From NCBI GenBank assembly GCA_030824965.1, contig JAPJQV010000002.1, positions 62,001 through 126,000 on the forward strand: 64,000 nt of DNA, in the 5' to 3' direction. The DNA comes from Micavibrio sp. (GTDB lineage: Bacteria > Pseudomonadota > Alphaproteobacteria > Micavibrionales > Micavibrionaceae). Each line of letters starts with the position of its first letter. Position 1 is the first letter of the stretch. The position numbers and the translations under genes were made by a program. Below are positions 33,937-41,829 of this stretch, piece by piece. A model generated the notes under the pieces. The model saw only the letters and a program-made list of their open reading frames with translations. It was not told the origin of the DNA and did no database searches.

Positions 33937-34105
33937 TGGAAAATCTTACCTGAAGAATAGTAATAACCAGAATCGGTTTTGCTATTCTAACCTGTTGTTA
34001 CAATTCACCAAATCATTTCTTGAAGGGGATTAAAACCGAACCCGGCAAATTATGACATGGAAATATAGCCTTGTTTCTAAGTTATTGATTTTATTGGAAG
34101 CGCAA

Positions 34106-34122
34106 TTGGCACACTCCCTGCA
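34106..34122 (+). promoter_or_regulatory. Sigma-54 (-24/-12) promoter for flgF operon
   Basis: The sequence TTGGCAC-ACTCCC-TGCA has GG and GC dinucleotides exactly 10 bases apart, matching the sigma-54 consensus YTGGCACR-N4-TTGCW with one mismatch in the -12 box. Transcription would begin near 34133, giving a ~53-base leader before flgF, with a GGGATAAGG Shine-Dalgarno region. Confidence 0.8.
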
Positions 34123-34185
34123 AATCGTATCACAGGTAAGAAAACGAGACGGTAAAAACCGCTCAAAGCTAAATGGGATAAGGTT

Positions 34186-34908
34186 ATGGATAGCAGTTTA
34201 TATGTAGGGCTTTCCCGCCAGGTGGTTTTAAGACGCGCCATGGATATGTCGGCGAATAATATCGCCAACGCCCAGACACCCGGCTATCGCTCGCAAAACC
34301 CAATGTTTAAGGAATATATGTCGGAGCCGGGTAACAAAGCCCGTCCTCTTTCAATGGTTGAAGATCAAGGCCAGTACGATACGACAACAGCAGGTCCGGT
34401 TCAATTTACCGGCGGCACTTATGATGTGGCCCTTACGGGTCCAGGTTTTATGGACGTAAAGACACCGACAGGTGAAATTATGTATACCCGCGCCGGTAAT
34501 TTTACCATCGATAGAACCGGCATGCTCATTACATCCGCCGGCTATCAGGTTGGCAATGTGCCGATCCTGATTCCTGAGGACACTCAGGAAGTCAAAATTC
34601 TCGAAGACGGATCCGTCTCGGCTGACGGCAATAACGTCGGTCAGATCACGATGACCGAATTCGCCAATGTTCAGGATCTTGAACCGCAAGGCAACGGTCT
34701 TTACTCGTCCAAATCGCAGGGTACGCCGGCGCTTGAGACAGGCATGAAACAGGGAATGGTCGAGGGATCGAACGTGAATTCCATTACAGAAATGAGCCGC
34801 ATGATCGAAATTTCACGCGCTTACGAACAGACAATGACAATGCTGAAGAATGAAAGCGACCGGGAACTCGGCGCTATTCAGCGCCTCGGCAAAATGAGCG
34901 GACAATAA
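34186..34908 (+). CDS. flgF: Flagellar basal-body rod protein FlgF
   Basis: FlgF is a proximal rod/distal rod junction subunit. The 240-residue protein starts MDSSLYVGLSRQVVLRRAMD and contains the axial-protein signature SANNIANAQTPGYRSQNP. The central domain (VALTGPGFMDVKTPTGEI, YTRAGNFTIDRTGMLITSAG) and the C-terminal helix ending NSITEMSRMIEISRAYEQ are conserved in the FlgF/FlgG family. It is the first gene after a sigma-54 promoter, followed 19 bases later by flgG. Confidence 0.94.
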   Translation: MDSSLYVGLSRQVVLRRAMDMSANNIANAQTPGYRSQNPMFKEYMSEPGNKARPLSMVEDQGQYDTTTAGPVQFTGGTYDVALTGPGFMDVKTPTGEIMYTRAGNFTIDRTGMLITSAGYQVGNVPILIPEDTQEVKILEDGSVSADGNNVGQITMTEFANVQDLEPQGNGLYSSKSQGTPALETGMKQGMVEGSNVNSITEMSRMIEISRAYEQTMTMLKNESDRELGAIQRLGKMSGQ

Positions 34909-34927
34909 GGTTTAAAGGAGAACTAAA

Positions 34928-35713
34928 ATGAGATCACTTGATATCGGCGCTTCGGGAATGCTTGCCCAGCAGATGAATGTTGATACGATTTCCAACAACA
35001 TCGCAAACATGACGACCACGGGTTTCAAACGCCAGCGTCTCGAATTCGCAGATTTGATGTACCAGCATCTAAGCCGCCCCGGTTCACAAGCCTCGGCTAA
35101 CGGCGATACGGTTCCATCCGGTATCTCGCTCGGTCTTGGTGTACGTCCGGCAGCAACCTACCGTATTCACGAACAAGGCACGATCCTGATTACTGACGGT
35201 GATCTTGACGTCGCGATCAACGGAAAAGGTTTCTTTCAGGTCGAATTGCCCAACGGTGATACTGCCTACACCCGCGCCGGTTCCCTGCAACGCAACCAGA
35301 ACGGCGAAATCGTTACAAATGAAGGCTACCGCCTGACACCGGCCATCACTATTCCGGACGATGCCATCGCCGTTGAAATCAATGCGGAAGGCGAAGTGTT
35401 CGCAAGTATTCAGGGGCAAACCGCACCAAGCAATCTGGGACAACTGCAACTCGCCAACTTTGTGAACCCGTCGGGTCTGGAAGCCACAGGCGACAATCTT
35501 TTCCTTGAAACCGAAGCGTCGGGCGCTCCGACGATAGGAAATCCGGGCGATGATAACCTCGGCACCTTGCGTCAGGGAATGCTGGAAAGCTCAAACGTGG
35601 ACTCCGTTAAGGAAGTCACGAATTTGATCACGGCCCAACGGGCTTATGAGATGAACTCGAAAGTCATCTCAACATCGGACGAGATGATGCAGTCCGTCAG
35701 CCAGCTGCGATAA
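34928..35713 (+). CDS. flgG: Flagellar basal-body rod protein FlgG
   Basis: FlgG forms the distal rod. The 261-residue product has normal length, begins MRSLDIGASGMLAQQMNVD and has the signature TISNNIANMTTTGFKRQRLE. The segment IHEQGTILITDGDLDVAING and the C-terminus NVDSVKEVTNLITAQRAYEM are diagnostic for FlgG. AAAGGAG lies before the start. It belongs to the flgF-flgG-flgA-flgH run. Confidence 0.97.
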   Translation: MRSLDIGASGMLAQQMNVDTISNNIANMTTTGFKRQRLEFADLMYQHLSRPGSQASANGDTVPSGISLGLGVRPAATYRIHEQGTILITDGDLDVAINGKGFFQVELPNGDTAYTRAGSLQRNQNGEIVTNEGYRLTPAITIPDDAIAVEINAEGEVFASIQGQTAPSNLGQLQLANFVNPSGLEATGDNLFLETEASGAPTIGNPGDDNLGTLRQGMLESSNVDSVKEVTNLITAQRAYEMNSKVISTSDEMMQSVSQLR

Positions 35714-35736
35714 TTTAGAAAGATAAGGAGCCGACC

Positions 35737-36708
35737 ATGACACGTGAAGATTTAATCGATATCAGATACGCCACATATACAATGTGCCGCATAGGTGTCC
35801 AGACCACGCTGGCGACCCTTGTTGGCGTTACGCTCCTGATCGGCGCCGCCCAAGCCGCGACGATCAAACAGACCTCCGTTATCAATTCCGATGTCGTTCA
35901 TTTAAGCGATGTTTTTGAAGGTCTGGAACGTGAAGACGCTGTTCTCGGCAACGCGCCTGCCCTCGGCAAGGACATGGTATTGAATTTAACGACGCTGAAA
36001 CGCATTGCTGCCAATTATTCGGTTGCCTACACGCCGGCTTCCATAGCCGATCAGGTCACGCTCCGCCGCGATGCGCAAACGATTGACGAAGCCGCCATTT
36101 CCGATGCCTTGAAAGCGTCTTTGGAAGAAAAAGGCGTCACCGGGAATTTCACGATGAGCTTAACCAATGCGCAAGCCGGGATTATCCTGCCGGGTAACGC
36201 GGAGCCTTCCGTCGAAGTGGCGACAATTAACTATACGCCGGGCCGCGACGTTTTTACGGCGACTTTGGCTGCGCCGTCCGCTGAAAATCCGGTTAAAACC
36301 TTACAGGTTTCCGGCATTATTAACCGCATGGCCTCGGTTCCGGCTTTGAATGGTTCTGCCCGTAAAGGCGATATTATTTCTGCTTCCGATATCGTCTGGA
36401 TTGAAGTGCCGGAGCGCACACTGGCAAAAGATGCCGTTTTGGATGCGGATGATCTGATCGGCAAGACCCCGTCTCGCGTTTTATCTGCCAATCGCCCGGT
36501 CAAGGCGGCAGAAATTGCCAGTCCGCAACTCGTCTCCCGCGGCGATGACGTCACAATCCTCTATACAGTGGCTGGCATGACCTTGAGTGCGAAGGGTAAA
36601 TCTCAGCAAAATGGCTCTGACGGCGACCTTATACGCGTCACCAACCTATCCAGCGCCAAATCGATGTCGGCCCAAGTGACAGGAGACCGCATCGTAACCG
36701 TCCAGTAG
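35737..36708 (+). CDS. flgA: Flagellar P-ring assembly chaperone FlgA
   Basis: FlgA is a periplasmic chaperone for P-ring (FlgI) assembly. The 323-residue protein has an N-terminal signal peptide with a longer charged start (MTREDLIDIRYATYTMCR), a hydrophobic core and an AQA cleavage region near residue 40. The C-terminal SAF-like domain includes RKGDIISASDIVWIEVPE, LIGKTPSRVLSANRPVKAAE and VTILYTVAGMTLSAKGKSQQ, all matching FlgA. AAGGAG precedes the ATG. A start nearer the hydrophobic core (ATG at residue 16) is an alternative. It lies 23 bases after flgG. Confidence 0.9.
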   Translation: MTREDLIDIRYATYTMCRIGVQTTLATLVGVTLLIGAAQAATIKQTSVINSDVVHLSDVFEGLEREDAVLGNAPALGKDMVLNLTTLKRIAANYSVAYTPASIADQVTLRRDAQTIDEAAISDALKASLEEKGVTGNFTMSLTNAQAGIILPGNAEPSVEVATINYTPGRDVFTATLAAPSAENPVKTLQVSGIINRMASVPALNGSARKGDIISASDIVWIEVPERTLAKDAVLDADDLIGKTPSRVLSANRPVKAAEIASPQLVSRGDDVTILYTVAGMTLSAKGKSQQNGSDGDLIRVTNLSSAKSMSAQVTGDRIVTVQ

Positions 36709-36786
36709 GCACGGAACTTGCGAAGCAGATAACAACTGAGTGTGTAAGTAAAAAATATAAAAACAAAAAACCAAGGTGGGCTAAAA

Positions 36787-37539
36787 ATGAAAAACAAACT
36801 GATTTCGATCCTCGTCCTGTCCCTCGCAACTACGAATTTAAGCGCCTGTTCCAGCGTCGACCGCTTGAAGAATATCGGTAATGAACCGGACCAGTCTGCC
36901 GTGGTCAACCCGGCGGCTAAAAACGATTATCAGCCGGTCTCTATGCCTATGCCGGCCCCTAAGCCCTATGTCCGTCAGGCGAACTCCCTGTGGAACGGAG
37001 CGCAAAAAGGTTTCTTCAAGGACCAGCGCGCAGGTCAGGTTGGCGATATCCTGACAGTCGTGATCGATATCGATGATAAAGGCGAACTGAAAAACGAAAC
37101 GACGCGTGAGCGTTCATCCGGTGAAAATCTGGCTATTCCGAAATTGCTCGGTATCGAAGCTGAGGGTTTCGCACAAGTCCTGCCTGAAGCCGTCGATCCG
37201 ACAAATTTGGCGACAGCAAGATCAACGTCCAGCCATACCGGCAACGGCGAAGTCGACCGCGAGGAAAAAATCGAGATGCGCTTGGCAGCCACAATTACCC
37301 AGGTATTGCCAAACGGCAATCTTGTCTTGTCCGGCACACAGGAAGTGCGGGTCAATTTCGAGAACCGTATCCTGAAACTAGCCGGCGTTATTCGCCCTGA
37401 AGATGTCAGCGTCGAAAATTCCATTCCCTACGACAAAATTGCCGAAGCGCGCATATCCTATGGCGGCAAAGGCCAGCTTACCGATGTTCAGCAGCCTCGC
37501 TATGGACAACAAGTCTATGATGTCCTGATGCCGTTCTAA
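36787..37539 (+). CDS. flgH: Flagellar L-ring lipoprotein FlgH
   Basis: FlgH builds the outer-membrane L ring. The 250-residue protein has a lipoprotein signal with the lipobox LSAC (Cys21), then NSLWNGAQKGFFKDQRAGQVGDILTVVIDID-like core elements. Further landmarks are TRSTSSHTGNGEVDREEKIE-type residues and the C-terminus ARISYGGKGQLTDVQQPRYG, which is strongly conserved in FlgH. AAGGTGGG precedes the ATG. It ends the flgF operon; a terminator follows about 50 bases later. Confidence 0.95.
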   Translation: MKNKLISILVLSLATTNLSACSSVDRLKNIGNEPDQSAVVNPAAKNDYQPVSMPMPAPKPYVRQANSLWNGAQKGFFKDQRAGQVGDILTVVIDIDDKGELKNETTRERSSGENLAIPKLLGIEAEGFAQVLPEAVDPTNLATARSTSSHTGNGEVDREEKIEMRLAATITQVLPNGNLVLSGTQEVRVNFENRILKLAGVIRPEDVSVENSIPYDKIAEARISYGGKGQLTDVQQPRYGQQVYDVLMPF

Positions 37540-37591
37540 CAAGTTACCCTACTGCGTATCCCTTTACCTACCCTTACCCACCCTACCTTAT

Positions 37592-37636
37592 ATCCCTGGC
37601 CGAGCGGTTCCCTTCCGCGAAGCCGGGATTTTTTTT
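37592..37636 (+). terminator. Rho-independent terminator after flgH
   Basis: ATCCCTGGC at 37592-37600 pairs with GCCGGGAT at 37622-37629 with one bulged T. The loop can itself form a short GCGG/CCGC stem, and an eight-T run follows at 37629-37636. It lies just after the flgF-flgG-flgA-flgH operon. Confidence 0.75.
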
Positions 37637-37733
37637 GAGCATGGAATGCGATTTAATTTTGACGGAACTCATAAACAGGCGTAGGCTTTTGTAAAATAAA
37701 TTAAAAACTATCGAACACGGAGCGTACCCAATA

Positions 37734-38249
37734 ATGATTTTCTTCACAGAGCCGCAAGACGGCCTGCTAGTTGTTGCTGCCACATCTTTTAACTGCGTAA
37801 GTTTACCCGTTTTTTCCAATGTTAAAATCGAGGAAGGCCGCTTGACTATCCAGGTCGAATTTCAGGACCGCAACTTTACACGCGAACAGATGATCGAACA
37901 TCTTCATGATTCACATCTGCGCATATTAGCCAAGCACAATGACTTTCCTTATAAATTCCAAGGCTTCGAGCATAAGACGACTTTCGACTCTTTCCGCATT
38001 AAATACAGTGAGTTGAAAAGCTGGAGAGAGCAAACTGAAGCTGCCGTTAACAGCAAATTCAAAGTGCAATGTGAGAACGGATCAGGGGAATATTCGAGCA
38101 AAACCCATGTGAACACGGTTTTACTCGATACCTTAGAAAAAGCCTGTGCTGCGATGGAATATTACAAACTGAATCACTCGCAGGAATATACGGAGGCACG
38201 TAGCCGAAAAGGCCCCATGGCCGAAGGCTGGCGTTTTATGCCCGCATAA
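37734..38249 (+). CDS. Hypothetical protein (171 aa)
   Basis: I do not recognise this protein. It has no obvious signal peptide; the N-terminal FFTEPQDGLLVVAATSFN is only mildly hydrophobic. It is mixed alpha/beta and contains FQDRNFTREQMIEHLHDSHL, a central FKVQCENGSGEYSSKTHVNT segment and a C-terminal helix with LEKACAAMEYYKLN. The gene is isolated between the flgH terminator and a bidirectional terminator shared with dksA, so it forms its own transcription unit. An ACGGAG sequence lies 11 bases upstream of the ATG. No function can be inferred. Confidence 0.6.
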   Translation: MIFFTEPQDGLLVVAATSFNCVSLPVFSNVKIEEGRLTIQVEFQDRNFTREQMIEHLHDSHLRILAKHNDFPYKFQGFEHKTTFDSFRIKYSELKSWREQTEAAVNSKFKVQCENGSGEYSSKTHVNTVLLDTLEKACAAMEYYKLNHSQEYTEARSRKGPMAEGWRFMPA

Positions 38250-38276
38250 AAAAAGCCCTCATCCGAGGGCTTTTTT
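38249..38276. terminator. Bidirectional rho-independent terminator between hypothetical gene and dksA
   Basis: The inverted repeat AAAAAAGCCCTC / GAGGGCTTTTTT surrounds a 4-base loop. It begins in the stop codon of the hypothetical gene and ends at the dksA stop, serving both convergent genes. Confidence 0.92.
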
Positions 38277-38708
38277 CTATTCGTCTCTTTGCGTGCGTTC
38301 CATCCGCTCATGTCGTTCCTGCGCCTCGATTGATAATGTCGCAATCGGCCGCGCATCCAAACGTCCGACCCCGATCGGTTCGCCCGTCTCTTCGCAATAG
38401 CCGTATGTTCCATCATCGATGCGTAGCAACGCTTCGTTGATCTTTGTAATCAGCTTGCGCTCGCGGTCGCGTGTGCGAAGCTCCAATGCGTGATCTGTTT
38501 CTGCGGAGGCGCGGTCGGTCAGATCCGGCTGCTGAAGTTCGGTGGTTTGAAGCGTATCGTGAATTGTCGCCGAGGACTCGCGTAAGAGTTCTTCCCGCCA
38601 TTCAATGAGCTTCTTGCGAAAATACTCCGTCATGGTTGGGTTCATAAATTTTTCTTTGTCTGTCGGCTTATAATCTGGCGGAACATTCACGCTACCGGCT
38701 TTGGACAT
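38277..38708 (-). CDS. dksA: RNA polymerase-binding transcription factor DksA (single-Cys type)
   Basis: DksA enters the RNA polymerase secondary channel and modulates rRNA and other promoters with ppGpp. The 143-residue product has the coiled-coil region (YFRKKLIEWREELLRESSA to about residue 90) and a C-terminal globular part DDGTYGYCEETGEPIGVGRL. In Escherichia coli this part is a four-cysteine zinc finger; here only one of the four cysteines remains and the others are T, S and A. This pattern is usual in alphaproteobacterial DksA. It is often encoded near flgH/fliX in this group. Confidence 0.93.
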   Translation of the reverse strand: MSKAGSVNVPPDYKPTDKEKFMNPTMTEYFRKKLIEWREELLRESSATIHDTLQTTELQQPDLTDRASAETDHALELRTRDRERKLITKINEALLRIDDGTYGYCEETGEPIGVGRLDARPIATLSIEAQERHERMERTQRDE

Positions 38709-39008
38709 AATGGGAATCCTTTCAGGAAATCAGAAGTAAGAATCGGTTTATTAATATCTATGACGCAGGAAGGTAGGGCGAAGCCGCCTAAAACTCAAGG
38801 AGACATGTTTTTAAACCCACTTCCATCCCGATCATTTTACATTGACATAAAAGGATTTTAGTCCTACTCTATGTATATCAAACTGATCCATAAAAGCTAC
38901 GCCCTTTTGCAGAAACCGACAAACGAAAAGAAAATAGCAAAAAACAACACAACGAACTAGGAGCCAAGGCTAGCTCTTTGATTTAAAACATATATTAGTA
39001 TTTATTAA
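38709..39008. other. 300-bp intergenic region upstream of dksA
   Basis: No gene is supported here. It must contain the dksA promoter. On the plus strand TTGACA at 38842, spaced 17 bases from TACTCT at 38865, is a possible promoter leading into a short frame of 29 codons from 38871, which has no Shine-Dalgarno sequence and is probably not coding. An AT-rich stretch borders the gene at 39009. Confidence 0.4.
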
Positions 39009-39233
39009 TTAAATTCTATCCGTCCCTAGCCGGCGGCATAAAAAGAACATTCCTGTCGCGCCGCTTAAGATTACAAGCGGAATAAGAACCAGATCAGTCA
39101 ACCAGTTGATCCCTATACAAAAGAGCGGACCGCCGGGTTTGCACATATTTTGACTCGACATGTAAAGGAAGCCGCTTAAGAAAAGCGCCAGCGGCAAAAA
39201 CAATATAACGATAAGGATATCGATAGCTCTCAT
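39009..39233 (-). CDS. Small hypothetical membrane protein (74 aa)
   Basis: This short protein has two hydrophobic helices, about residues 5-24 (DILIVILFLPLALFLSGFLY) and 43-66 (NWLTDLVLIPLVILSGATGM), separated by a loop with two cysteines (MCKPGGPLFC). It is probably an inner-membrane protein of unknown role. It lies downstream of the DUF378 gene on the same strand, separated from it by a terminator hairpin, so it may be transcribed only by read-through or from its own promoter. The reading frame is short and the call rests on its membrane-protein character. Confidence 0.45.
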   Translation of the reverse strand: MRAIDILIVILFLPLALFLSGFLYMSSQNMCKPGGPLFCIGINWLTDLVLIPLVILSGATGMFFLCRRLGTDRI

Positions 39234-39243
39234 AACAAGAAAA

Positions 39244-39266
39244 CCCGCAACCTTAAAAGTTGCGGG
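39244..39266 (-). terminator. Terminator after DUF378 gene
   Basis: CCCGCAAC at 39244-39251 pairs perfectly with GTTGCGGG at 39259-39266 around a 7-base loop. On the minus strand a TTTTCTT run follows. It lies 13 bases past the DUF378 stop. Confidence 0.75.
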
Positions 39267-39278
39267 CTTAGCTTCTAT

Positions 39279-39497
39279 TTAAGAATGAGAGACTCGGGGA
39301 CCGCAATAAGCTGCGGCTTTCAAAAGTGTCAGACTGTAGATTGCGGCAACACCGACCAGAATATAGACAATATTGGATAATGCCGTATCAGCGCCGAACA
39401 GGGTGGCAACCAAATCTAGATCGAACGCGCCGACTAGACCCCAGTTAACACCGCCGACGATGACCAGAATAAGTGCGATAGTATTTAAAATTTTCAT
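39279..39497 (-). CDS. DUF378 domain-containing small membrane protein
   Basis: This 72-residue inner-membrane protein has the DUF378 pattern: a first helix MKILNTIALILVIVGGVNWG, the conserved GGVNWGLVG motif, a short FDLDLVATLFG link and a second helix ending VAAIYSLTLL. The start at 39497 is preceded by GAGGAAC; the open frame reaches 39560 but the added residues are not typical. Role unknown; such proteins are widespread in bacteria and often stand alone, as here. Confidence 0.8.
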   Translation of the reverse strand: MKILNTIALILVIVGGVNWGLVGAFDLDLVATLFGADTALSNIVYILVGVAAIYSLTLLKAAAYCGPRVSHS

Positions 39498-39602
39498 GTG
39501 ATGTTCCTCTTTATGAATTAATCCATGAAAAGGAGCTAGGTAACCAATCCTATAAAGCAATGAAAAAAATTATAATTATTTCAGGTACTTAAAGGAACTT
39601 TT

Positions 39603-40055
39603 TTAAAGACGCTTTGACGCATCCAACGCCATACGCATCTTGGCGATCTCAATCTGGGCACGAAGGTCGATTTCATCCAGAATAGACGCCAATTGCGGGT
39701 CCTGAATTCGCTCACGATGCGATGCAACGACATCCGCTATGTCTATGAGATTCCCCACACTTACATTGCCTGTCAAGATTCCAAGACGAACCTTATCCAG
39801 CCCACGAAGGACGCTATCGGCGCGCTTTTTCATGCGTCCGCGACTAGCGCGTTCCGCCGGATCTTCCGCGCCTTGCGCCGCTAAAAGACTATCCAGTCTG
39901 GCAATCGCATTCGCGCCGGATGTATGCGCCGCTTCGGAAGTTTCTTCCGCCCCGCCCAGTAAGCCACTGAAAGCGGTCGATCCTGTGCCGCTGGCGCTAC
40001 CTGTCTTTTTCGAACCGGAAGTTTTGGATGTTTTATCTGGGCCTGTAATCTTCAT
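39603..40055 (-). CDS. fliX: Flagellar assembly trans-acting factor FliX
   Basis: FliX, in Caulobacter, links basal-body assembly to sigma-54 transcription by acting on the activator FlbD. The start at 40055 gives the typical MKITGP opening and 150 residues; the open frame reaches 40097. A Gly/Ser/Thr-rich N-terminus is followed by ANAIARLDSLLAAQG, RGRMKKRADSVLRGLDKVRL and a C-terminal ELASILDEIDLRAQIEIAKM-type helix. It is divergent from flgI, the usual arrangement. Its presence supports the sigma-54 promoters seen in this window being FlbD-dependent. Confidence 0.88.
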   Translation of the reverse strand: MKITGPDKTSKTSGSKKTGSASGTGSTAFSGLLGGAEETSEAAHTSGANAIARLDSLLAAQGAEDPAERASRGRMKKRADSVLRGLDKVRLGILTGNVSVGNLIDIADVVASHRERIQDPQLASILDEIDLRAQIEIAKMRMALDASKRL

Positions 40056-40116
40056 ATCATTATCATACCAAATCTTTCCTGCTTTTCCACTCGGCAAGTT
40101 TTTCCTAGCTGCGGAA

Positions 40117-40134
40117 CTGGCACGATCCTCGCAA
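40117..40134 (+). promoter_or_regulatory. Sigma-54 (-24/-12) promoter for flgI operon
   Basis: CTGGCACGATCCTCGCAA matches YTGGCACG-N4-TTGCA with a single T-to-C change; GG (40119) and GC (40131) are exactly 10 bases apart. The start of transcription would be near 40144, only ~15 bases before the flgI ATG, so the AAGGAG at 40133 lies in the promoter and not in the mRNA. Confidence 0.85.
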
Positions 40135-40158
40135 GGAGATACCCAACAATTATAAAAT

Positions 40159-41334
40159 ATGGTGGTTGGTATGAAAAAGATTGCGAAACGGTTTAATAGA
40201 TTAAATCTCGATGGCCTGGTTATCTTCTGCTTCGGTGCCTTATGCTTGTTCCTGGCGCTACTGGGAAACGCAGCCTCGGCTCAGGCCGGGACGACCCGTA
40301 TCAAAGATATCGTCAATATAGAAGGCGTCCGTGATAACGTTCTGATCGGGTATGGTCTTGTCGTCGGCCTGAACGGTTCCGGTGACAAACTCGCCAACTC
40401 TCCTTTTACCAGCCAATCCCTGATCGCCATGCTGGAACGCCTTGGCGTCAATGTCCGTGGACAAAATCTCAATACGGGTAACGTCGCCGCCGTTATGGTT
40501 ACCGGAACCCTGCCGCCTTTCGCCTCTCAAGGTTCGAAAGTAGATGTCACCGTCTCCACGCTTGGCGACGCCAAGTCACTTCAAGGCGGTACGCTTCTTG
40601 TCACACCATTGAAAGGTGCGGACGGGGAAGTTTATGCCGTATCTCAGGGCCCGATTGCCATTTCCGGTTTTGCCGCCGGTGGTGAAGCGCAGACCATCAC
40701 CCAGAACACGCCGACACGCGGCCGTATCGCTGGCGGCGCCATCGTCGAGCGCGAGATCGATTTCGACTTAAATCAATTGCCGGAAGTGCGCTTGTCTTTG
40801 CGCAATCCTGACTTTACGACGTCCCGCCGCATTGCCCGCGCCATTAACGGCTTTACCAATGCCGAACTGGCCTCCGCCGCCAATGACGCAACCGTTCTCC
40901 TGCGCAAGCCTGACGGCTATCCGGGCGGTATCGTCGAACTTATCACCGATATCGAGCAGCTTCCGGTCGAGCCTGATCAGATCGCCAAAGTCGTCATCGA
41001 TGAAAACTCCGGCACGATCGTCATGGGCTCCGATGTTCGTATCTCGACCATTGCCATCGCTCAAGGTAACTTGACCATTAAAGTCAACGAGACTCCACAA
41101 GTCTCCCAGCCGAACCCGTTCTCCGAAACAGGCTCGACCGTCGTGGTCCCGCGCTCCGATATACAGGTCAACCAGTCCAAAGACGCGAAGCTCGCCGTGC
41201 TTGAGAACGGCGTAACATTGCAGGATTTGGTGACCGGCCTCAATAAACTCGGCGTAGGTCCACGCGATATCATTACGATCCTCCAGGCCATCAAAGCCGC
41301 AGGCGCCCTGCAGGCAGAAATCGAGACGATGTAA
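40159..41334 (+). CDS. flgI: Flagellar P-ring protein FlgI
   Basis: FlgI forms the periplasmic P ring around the rod. The 391-residue protein has a signal peptide (hydrophobic core about residues 20-37, ending ASAQA) and then GTTRIKDIVNIEGVRDNVLI and GYGLVVGLNGSGDKLANSPF, the family signature; later come GGAIVEREIDFDLNQLPEV and NPFSETGSTVVVPRSDIQV. The ATG at 40159 is the first in frame after a stop. The ATG at 40171, preceded by GGTGG, is an alternative given the very short predicted leader. It overlaps flgJ by one base (TAATG). Confidence 0.95.
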   Translation: MVVGMKKIAKRFNRLNLDGLVIFCFGALCLFLALLGNAASAQAGTTRIKDIVNIEGVRDNVLIGYGLVVGLNGSGDKLANSPFTSQSLIAMLERLGVNVRGQNLNTGNVAAVMVTGTLPPFASQGSKVDVTVSTLGDAKSLQGGTLLVTPLKGADGEVYAVSQGPIAISGFAAGGEAQTITQNTPTRGRIAGGAIVEREIDFDLNQLPEVRLSLRNPDFTTSRRIARAINGFTNAELASAANDATVLLRKPDGYPGGIVELITDIEQLPVEPDQIAKVVIDENSGTIVMGSDVRISTIAIAQGNLTIKVNETPQVSQPNPFSETGSTVVVPRSDIQVNQSKDAKLAVLENGVTLQDLVTGLNKLGVGPRDIITILQAIKAAGALQAEIETM

Positions 41335-41750
41335 TGTCCGATATTTCCGTCGCCACCTCACAAGCCTCTTCCGCTTTGCAAACCGCGCAATTGCGCTCTG
41401 CCGAAAGCAAGATGGCCAATGCTGCCAAATCCGCCTCTTCTATATCCGAGAAAGACATGAAGCGGATCGATAAAACCGCTCAGGATTTCGAAGCCGTCTT
41501 CGTAACTGAAATGCTGCGCCCGATGTGGAATATGATGAAAGTCAGCGAAGAATTCGGCGGCGGCAAAGGCGAAGAAGTCTTTCGTGACTTTACCTTGAAC
41601 GAATACGGCAAACAAATCGCGAGCCAAGGCGGTTTCGGTATCGCAACTCATGTCAAAGAACAATTGATCCGCATGCAAGCGCAAGCGTCTCATCCGGGCG
41701 CGGAGCCGGAAGTTATTGCCCAGGCCGTCAAAGAGGCGATGGCGAATTAA
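41334..41750 (+). CDS. flgJ: Rod-binding protein FlgJ, N-terminal type without muramidase
   Basis: This 138-residue protein corresponds to the rod-scaffolding domain of FlgJ: KTAQDFEAVFVTEMLRPMWN, EEFGGGKGEEVFRDFTLNEY and GKQIASQGGFGIA are diagnostic. The peptidoglycan hydrolase domain found in gammaproteobacterial FlgJ is absent, as usual in alphaproteobacteria, so a separate lytic enzyme must open the wall. It is translationally coupled to flgI through TAATG. Confidence 0.88.
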   Translation: MSDISVATSQASSALQTAQLRSAESKMANAAKSASSISEKDMKRIDKTAQDFEAVFVTEMLRPMWNMMKVSEEFGGGKGEEVFRDFTLNEYGKQIASQGGFGIATHVKEQLIRMQAQASHPGAEPEVIAQAVKEAMAN

Positions 41751-41829
41751 TATTTGTGTGCTTGCGCCCCAAATGCGCAGGCCGCCCGTAGAATAGTTGA
41801 AACCTTTACCCGACGGAGACTTATAGAAT

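Noticed and set aside
38871..38960. 29-codon frame after the TTGACA promoter-like sequence upstream of dksA
   Set aside because: It has no ribosome-binding site, is Lys/Asn-rich as expected of AT-rich non-coding DNA, and has no recognisable product; a small RNA is possible but unsupported.
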